IMG/VR virus record: IMGVR_UViG_3300005731_000007
Coordinates: 1 to 43,999 of that record
Reading direction: 5' to 3' (one strand)
DNA: 43,999 bases
Source of the DNA: a virus
Positions within the stretch are counted from its first letter, which is position 1. Each line of letters starts with the position of its first letter. Shown one piece after another: positions 39,930 through 43,999 of this stretch. The notes beneath the pieces are model-generated. The model was given only the letters and a program-made list of their open reading frames with translations. It did no database searches and was not told where the DNA came from. A program made the translations under genes and the position numbers.

Positions 39930-41537
39930 TTAAGCCACTCTGTCTACGATACCTGTCAGGTGAGAACGATCATCCTCGTTAGCCTTGTCAAGACATGACA
40001 TCTTAACAGCTTCCTTGAAACTACCCAGAACCAAGGTACCTTGAGCCAAGGCAAGCATACCACGAGGGGAGATAGGCTGAGTAATGTCCTGCTGTTCGAA
40101 GGATGCAAGGTGTTCAGTTGTATACTTACAAATCTTCTTAAGGTCTTCATCCTTAAGCATAGGATAGTGACGAGCTACCAAGTTCTCACGTTCCTGCTCA
40201 GTCAGGTACCCAACCTTACACCATACTGTGAAGCGGTCAAGGAGAGCAAGAGACTGAGGGCGAGCACCTTGATACATACCATGTTCATCTCCTTGCCCTA
40301 CTGTGTTACCCGTTGCAAACATACGCATGTTAGGATCAGGTTTAACAAGACGATCACCATCCTCAGTGATACGGAGACCATTACCTTCCAGAGCTGACTG
40401 CATAACATATGCTACATCAGGGCGAACGAAGTCAATCTCATCACAGCAGAGGATGCAAGGCATAGACATAGCACGAGGAAGCATACCATCAATAAAGGAA
40501 GAGACAGTGTTACCTTTATCATCAGTGGTAAGAACATCACGACCAATCAAGTCCATACGTGTAATCTCAGAGTCGAAGTTGATACGTACAAAGGGGTAGT
40601 TCAGGTGTGCACAGACTTGTTCAATGAGAGTTGTCTTACCTGAACCTGTGTGTCCTTGGAGGTAGGCACGTTCATTAGTCACGATAGCATAGAGTACACG
40701 AGACAGCAGGTCAGCACGGAAGATGTAGTGCTCATCCACTTTAGGTACATTAGGGTGAGGACCATCCCACTCCCAGTAAGGCACCTCAAAGTTAAGGGCT
40801 ACGTCTACGTTAGGGAAGAGATCAGATACATTCTTATGTACCAGCTTGCCATTAGGGATAGACCCATCACCTTCAACCTCGACCTCAGCTGTACCAGATG
40901 CTAGACTCTTGAGCGTGAGAGTGGTAAGCTCAGCACTAAGACGTTCAACCTCAGCTTCAGCTTGAGTCTGTGCCTTAAGAGCAGCCTTAGCTTTCTTGCC
41001 TTGTTCATTAGCCTCAACTTCTGCCTTACCTACACCTGAGATAATCTCCTCAATAGAGGGTAGTTTCTCACTAGCCAAGAGAGTGTCAATAGCTGTCTTC
41101 GAAGCACCTTCAGGCACAACAAGAGAACCCATGCTGGTCTCTACCACGTGAACACCTCCTACTTCAACAAGAATCTTCTGGGCTTCACGCCACTTATTAA
41201 CTGTCTCTTTCGTAGGTCCGAAGACAAACTCATACTTACTCAACTTAGCTTTGGACTTAGTTCCTACTTGGTCAAGTAGGTCGTGGGGAGTAGCCACTCC
41301 AGCCATCATAGCTACTACATCTCCGAAGTAAAAGGTGGAGAGAGTCTTGTAAAGTGTGAGTTTAGATGCAGCCTCAAACTCTTCCTTATGGCCGAGCTCA
41401 GTGAGGTATCGTTTAGCTGAGTGAAGGGCCTTGCTACGCTCAATCTCAACGAATGGTTCCAAGCCTTCCTCCGCTGGGTCCCACTGTACATGCTGGAAGA
41501 ACTCACGTTGGTACTGTTTAATAGTTTCTTTATTCAT
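39930..41537 (-). CDS. MoxR/CobS-like AAA+ ATPase
   Basis: A 535-residue ATPase with a helical N-terminal half (about 1-215, coiled coil around 165-205) and an AAA+ domain. Walker A is QGHTGSGKTTLIEQ (about 295), Walker B PCILCCDEIDF (about 358), sensor 1 MFATGNTVG (about 405), and sensor 2 in the region ISPRGMLAL. CobS-type ATPases drive cobalt insertion in B12 synthesis with CobT, but phage versions may instead be protein-remodelling chaperones. Together with the VWA gene downstream it forms a two-part machine. It has a weak ribosome site (AGGAAAAGAAG). Confidence 0.85.
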   Translation of the reverse strand: MNKETIKQYQREFFQHVQWDPAEEGLEPFVEIERSKALHSAKRYLTELGHKEEFEAASKLTLYKTLSTFYFGDVVAMMAGVATPHDLLDQVGTKSKAKLSKYEFVFGPTKETVNKWREAQKILVEVGGVHVVETSMGSLVVPEGASKTAIDTLLASEKLPSIEEIISGVGKAEVEANEQGKKAKAALKAQTQAEAEVERLSAELTTLTLKSLASGTAEVEVEGDGSIPNGKLVHKNVSDLFPNVDVALNFEVPYWEWDGPHPNVPKVDEHYIFRADLLSRVLYAIVTNERAYLQGHTGSGKTTLIEQVCAHLNYPFVRINFDSEITRMDLIGRDVLTTDDKGNTVSSFIDGMLPRAMSMPCILCCDEIDFVRPDVAYVMQSALEGNGLRITEDGDRLVKPDPNMRMFATGNTVGQGDEHGMYQGARPQSLALLDRFTVWCKVGYLTEQERENLVARHYPMLKDEDLKKICKYTTEHLASFEQQDITQPISPRGMLALAQGTLVLGSFKEAVKMSCLDKANEDDRSHLTGIVDRVA

Positions 41538-41907
41538 CTTCTTTTCCTTTTGTTCCTTGTAGGAGGTACTTCTCCAGAGAAATAGTTTCTTCTTCGGTCA
41601 GCTCTACCCTAGCTTGAGAGGGGTAAAAGGACAGAGCCTTCAGTCTTTCCAGTGTCTCTTTGAGTTCTTCCTCTTTCACCCAGATTTTATGTAGCCGTTC
41701 ATCAAAGTACTCATCTCCTTCCCCTACTTCTCTATTTGAATACTTAACGTACAACCAAGGGAAGATGTAAGACTTACGGTATCGTTCCTTATCTAAGTAC
41801 TCTAGACGTTCCTCCCTCATTTCTCCTAGTTGAGTTTCAAGGGAGAATCTCTTGACTTCTAAGGCATCAACAATCTGGGCTACCGTATAATGACGAGGCA
41901 ACCTCAT
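41530..41907 (-). CDS. Unknown 125-residue helical protein
   Basis: Rich in Glu, Arg and Tyr. A helix covers residues about 10-40 (QIVDALEVKRFSLETQLGEM), then a second helical part (EEELKETLERLKALSF). It overlaps the start of the ATPase gene by 8 bases. No family is recognised. It may be a partner of the ATPase by context only. Confidence 0.65.
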   Translation of the reverse strand: MRLPRHYTVAQIVDALEVKRFSLETQLGEMREERLEYLDKERYRKSYIFPWLYVKYSNREVGEGDEYFDERLHKIWVKEEELKETLERLKALSFYPSQARVELTEEETISLEKYLLQGTKGKEDE

Positions 41908-41908
41908 C

Positions 41909-42166
41909 TTAGTTATCCTCTTGTTTGTCAGTTGTAGGTGTCAAGTTGAAACCCATAGTAGTCTTGCTGTCAGTGGTGCTGTCGTCTAGTCCACTGTCAT
42001 TAGGTTGAACACTAGCGAAGGCTAGAGACATCTGATCCATAGCCCCTTTAGCTCCTGTCTCCAAGCCCTTACGGTACCATGAGTAGTGGGTGCTAACCCT
42101 AGCTAGACTACCTATGAGGTACCCAAGAAGGAACACCCCAATCATTCCAAAGATAATCATATTCAT
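41909..42166 (-). CDS. Small single-span membrane protein
   Basis: An 85-residue protein with one N-terminal membrane helix (MIIFGMIGVFLLGYLIGSLA, residues about 3-22) and a long polar, Thr- and Asp-rich tail. GGAG lies 7 bases before ATG 42166. Topology is uncertain. Confidence 0.65.
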   Translation of the reverse strand: MNMIIFGMIGVFLLGYLIGSLARVSTHYSWYRKGLETGAKGAMDQMSLAFASVQPNDSGLDDSTTDSKTTMGFNLTPTTDKQEDN

Positions 42167-42300
42167 TTTATTTCTCCTTCAAGACTTGAGATAATCTCAG
42201 TAATAGCTTCGTCGATATAGTTATAATCTTCTTCTGACATTACAGTATCCAAGACCAAAGCCACATCTCTTAGACTCTTAATAATTTCTCCAAGACTCAT
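42163..42300 (-). CDS. Unknown 45-residue acidic helical protein
   Basis: I choose the ATG at 42300 (MSLGEIIKSLRDVALVLDTV) instead of an earlier one, because AGGAG lies 7 bases upstream and because the ATG overlaps the stop of the membrane protein gene. It is mostly helical and acidic. No family is recognised. Confidence 0.6.
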   Translation of the reverse strand: MSLGEIIKSLRDVALVLDTVMSEEDYNYIDEAITEIISSLEGEIK

Positions 42301-42440
42301 TTCACATCTCCTGCAAGTAGCATACTCAAGATGACAGAACCAAAGAAAGCTACACATGCTTCGAGTGAGTCAGTCGTGGCCCATTCGTAAGCCCAAAACA
42401 TAGACACTACGAACCAGATTATATATAGAATAGTATTCAA
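42297..42440 (-). CDS. Very small two-span membrane protein
   Basis: A 47-residue frame starting at TTG 42440, which lies 8 bases after AAGGAG, the same spacer as elsewhere here. Two hydrophobic stretches are visible: about 2-18 (NTILYIIWFVVSMFWAY) and 29-42 (ACVAFFGSVILSML). It overlaps both neighbours by four bases (TGTTGA, AAATGA). A second ATG at 42447 lies only 1 base after the ribosome site and gives a short peptide, so it is rejected. Confidence 0.55.
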   Translation of the reverse strand: MNTILYIIWFVVSMFWAYEWATTDSLEACVAFFGSVILSMLLAGDVK

Positions 42441-42553
42441 CAGTCATACTCCTTATCTTTCAAACGACTCTTAAGGAAAGATACCTCTTTCTTTAGGTCT
42501 TCAACCTCAGCTTTAAGAGTCTTTACTTCTTCTTCTAGTAGTTGTTGCTTCAC
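42437..42553 (-). CDS. 38-residue coiled-coil peptide
   Basis: A 38-residue frame starting with GTG 42553, 9 bases after AAGGAG. Its middle is an almost ideal heptad coiled coil (LLEEEVKTLKAEVEDLKKEV). The codons AAG-GAG near its end form the ribosome site for the membrane protein that follows. Confidence 0.55.
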   Translation of the reverse strand: MKQQLLEEEVKTLKAEVEDLKKEVSFLKSRLKDKEYDC

Positions 42554-42579
42554 GTCGTTTCACTCCTTGTAATTCTATG

Positions 42580-42828
42580 TTATCTAAAGAACTCAGTTGG
42601 AAGCCAGATTTTTAAACCTTCAGCATTTTTAGCTTCTGAACAGTCAGCTAGGCAACTAGTTTCATCTAGGTGTTCCAAGAAGAGAGAAAGGTTAGATTCA
42701 AACCCTTCTCTAGAGCACCATCCAATAAGGACTTGACCTTTGTTTCCTAGAAGATCGAAGTCTTCCTCACTGTTAGAAAAGGAAGACCACTCAGCCTCTC
42801 CTAAAAAGCCTTCGTTCTCCCTGCTCAT
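42580..42828 (-). CDS. PEF13: small protein with C-terminal LPTEFFR tail
   Basis: An 82-residue protein from the ATG at 42828, whose ATGA overlaps the stop of the upstream gene; TTG 42855 and ATG 42843 also open the frame. The first 25 residues are charged, acidic and Ser-rich (ENEGFLGEAEWSSFSNSEED). It is the most distant member, about 2.7 kb from PEF12, and its tail ends in Arg. Tail codons have no ribosome-site function: the next gene uses AAGGAG placed after the stop. Confidence 0.75.
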   Translation of the reverse strand: MSRENEGFLGEAEWSSFSNSEEDFDLLGNKGQVLIGWCSREGFESNLSLFLEHLDETSCLADCSEAKNAEGLKIWLPTEFFR

Positions 42829-43178
42829 AGGTCTGTCAACCATGTGTGTACCCAAATCTTATCAGGGAAATAACCCCAAGAGTTCAGAGTCTTAGTCAAG
42901 AGATGAGTATCAACCTCATTCCCTTCACGTACCTGATTCTCTACACTCTTGTAGTCTCTGTCCTTCACAAAGGCACGAGCTAGGTGCAAGTACCTCTGCT
43001 CAATACGAAGAGACATACGAGTAGCGTACATAGTCTTACGTTCATCATCGAAGTAAGGATAGTTAGAGGTACGTTTACCTTCAGCCTTCTTAGCTTTACG
43101 TTTACACCGTTCCTCTTGCTTACGAAGGACACGTTGACACTGAGTATTAGTCAGGTATGCAAGTTTCATTTGAATCAT
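42825..43178 (-). CDS. Unknown 117-residue basic protein
   Basis: A Lys/Arg-rich protein (VLRKQEERCKRKAKKAEGKR), with a helix around 55-75 and an aromatic C-terminus (YFPDKIWVHTWLTDL). GGAG lies 7 bases before ATG 43178, which overlaps the stop of the upstream gene. It may bind nucleic acid; no family is recognised. Confidence 0.65.
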   Translation of the reverse strand: MIQMKLAYLTNTQCQRVLRKQEERCKRKAKKAEGKRTSNYPYFDDERKTMYATRMSLRIEQRYLHLARAFVKDRDYKSVENQVREGNEVDTHLLTKTLNSWGYFPDKIWVHTWLTDL

Positions 43179-43483
43179 TTCATTTCTCCTTTATTAATGT
43201 TGTCTGGCCCATCCACTGCAACGATAGTCCCATCGCGCCATCCGTTGACGAGTGCTGCCATCAATTCTGCATTTGCTTGCATTTGTGGTCTGTATCCATT
43301 TGCGGCTTCCCAAAATTTCTGTGAGAACCCGTCCCAATGAACAATTCCGCAGTCAGATTCTTCACACCAGATGCTTGGGGTGTTGTACCACCAAGAAACA
43401 TCACCAGCGTCGTAAGGAATAACTGTCCAAACCCCCTGCGTTGCGGCCTCTGACAGTGCGGTCAGTTTGTCGTGGGTGGTCAT
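43175..43483 (-). CDS. Ea22-like unknown protein, host-like codon use
   Basis: A 102-residue protein. LSEAATQGVWTVIP and ANAELMAALVNGWRDGTIV resemble the C-terminal pattern of small phage and prophage proteins (NAxLxAALVNxxR) often found in alphaproteobacterial prophages. Its codons (GCG, GGC, CCC, CGC) and GC content differ from most other genes here and look like recent import from a bacterial or temperate source. GAGG lies 9 bases before its ATG. Confidence 0.6.
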   Translation of the reverse strand: MTTHDKLTALSEAATQGVWTVIPYDAGDVSWWYNTPSIWCEESDCGIVHWDGFSQKFWEAANGYRPQMQANAELMAALVNGWRDGTIVAVDGPDNINKGEMK

Positions 43484-43505
43484 ATCGTTTAGCCTCTACT
43501 TGAAT

Positions 43506-43582
43506 TGGCCTCCCCTGTAGGACTCGAACCTACAACCTGCTGATTAGAAGTCAGCTGCTCTATCCAGTTGAGCTAAGGGGAG
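43506..43582 (-). tRNA. tRNA-Arg (anticodon UCU)
   Basis: A complete cloverleaf on the minus strand: acceptor arms CTCCCCT (43582-43576) and AGGGGAG (43516-43510), D arm with GCTC/GAGC, anticodon stem GCTGA/TCAGC with loop CTTCTAA giving anticodon TCT, T arm with GGTTCGAGTCC, discriminator G and an encoded CCA (43508-43506). It reads AGA, a codon used very often in this genome. It is between two small genes and is not in an integrase context. Confidence 0.95.
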
Positions 43583-43593
43583 TATTGTTTTGT

Positions 43594-43809
43594 TTACTTG
43601 ATAGGACGCTTAGCTTTGACACGTCCAGCCCAATCATCTTCTAGTCTCTTGAACAGTTCTCTTCCTTCCTTGATGGAGAACCCAGAACCATTTGCAATTA
43701 AGAAGGATGAACCACCAAACCCTATCCGCCATGAACCAGACTCACGTACTGTAAAGTGGTAAGGAGTGTGACGGTAGTCGTACTTATTCCTAAGTCTTTT
43801 ACCCTTCAT
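43594..43809 (-). CDS. Unknown 71-residue basic protein
   Basis: A short Lys/Arg-rich protein (MKGKRLRNKYDYRHTPYHF), with beta-like middle (SWRIGFGGSSFLIANGSG) and a helical, basic end. Its ATG overlaps the stop of the upstream gene (AAATGA). No family is recognised. Confidence 0.6.
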   Translation of the reverse strand: MKGKRLRNKYDYRHTPYHFTVRESGSWRIGFGGSSFLIANGSGFSIKEGRELFKRLEDDWAGRVKAKRPIK

Positions 43810-43999
43810 TTAATCTTCTCCATCTTGACGGACGCACAGTCAAGCTCGCCGTCTACTGTGTCATAGGTGATCTTATGAGTGTCGCCAATCACACCACCAT
43901 CAGCAAAGCACCACCCGTAAGCCAGCAGACCACCTTGAAGCGTCACGGTCTCGCGCTTAGACTCAGGCTTGATGCGGAATGCGACCTCCTCTACAAATT
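43806..43999 (-). CDS. C-terminal part of an unknown protein, cut by the window edge
   Basis: The frame is open at the right edge and encodes the last 64 residues (for example LLAYGWCFADGGVIGDTHKI, ending DCASVKMEKIK). GC-rich, host-like codons (CGC, ACC, GTG, GGC) distinguish it from the phage core. The start lies outside the window. No family is recognised. Confidence 0.65.
   Translation of the reverse strand, partial: FVEEVAFRIKPESKRETVTLQGGLLAYGWCFADGGVIGDTHKITYDTVDGELDCASVKMEKIK

Noticed and set aside
1-43999. Temperate lifestyle
   Set aside because: No integrase, excisionase, repressor or attachment site was found; the tRNA gene is complete and has no duplicated 3' end in the window.
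1-43999. T7-type single-subunit RNA polymerase and phage-specific promoters
   Set aside because: No RNA polymerase motifs were found in any long frame, and no repeated T7-like 23-bp promoter was noticed; the visible promoters fit sigma70.

Overview
The window reads as most of the genome of a strictly lytic, tailed, podovirus-like phage, not a bacterial chromosome. It has two long convergent transcription units that meet at a hairpin terminator near 24.39 kb. The plus-strand unit (852-24398) holds packaging, capsid, tail, internal virion and lysis genes. The minus-strand unit (about 43999 down to 24418) holds nucleotide metabolism, replication, recombination and many small genes. I see no integrase, repressor or phage RNA polymerase. 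The two promoters I can read are sigma70-like, so transcription probably depends on the host polymerase. A B12-dependent (class II) ribonucleotide reductase, ThyX, a T7-like replisome and T7-like internal virion proteins resemble the marine roseophage 'cobavirus' type (Zobellviridae). A marine alphaproteobacterial host is therefore likely, but this is inference.

Layout. Positions 1-851 are a repeat-rich, AT-rich non-coding region with 11-bp tandem repeats, palindromes, a G-rich hairpin and a strong promoter just before the late operon. Then come the small terminase, two tail appendage genes, large terminase, portal, scaffold, major capsid protein, decoration and fibre proteins, tail tube proteins A and B, three internal virion proteins (the last carrying a lysozyme domain), an M15 peptidase endolysin, membrane lysis genes, a holin candidate and an overlapping u-spanin.

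On the minus strand, in transcription order from the right edge, are host-like small genes and a tRNA-Arg(UCU), a run of very small genes, a MoxR/CobS-like ATPase, a CobT-like VWA protein, the exonuclease half of a family A DNA polymerase, a helicase-primase, the polymerase half, an SSB with its own promoter, a Cas4/RecB-like Fe-S nuclease, a gp3-like resolvase, a metallophosphoesterase, a MazG-like enzyme, RNR, ThyX and a T7 gp1.7-like nucleotide kinase. Together these genes degrade or remodel host DNA, make dNTPs including dTTP, and replicate the phage genome.

The most unusual content is a set of 13 small minus-strand proteins (about 60-86 residues, called PEF1-PEF13 here) between 31.8 and 42.8 kb. 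Their bodies differ, but all end in nearly the same C-terminal tail: hydrophobic-Pro-x-Glu/Asp-Phe-hydrophobic-Glu/Asp (or a close variant). One or two, and in one place four, sit after each core replication gene, and seven lie between the two halves of the split DNA polymerase. In eight of them the tail codons also contain the Shine-Dalgarno sequence of the next gene. In the other five they do not, so the tail is conserved as protein. I do not recognise this family.
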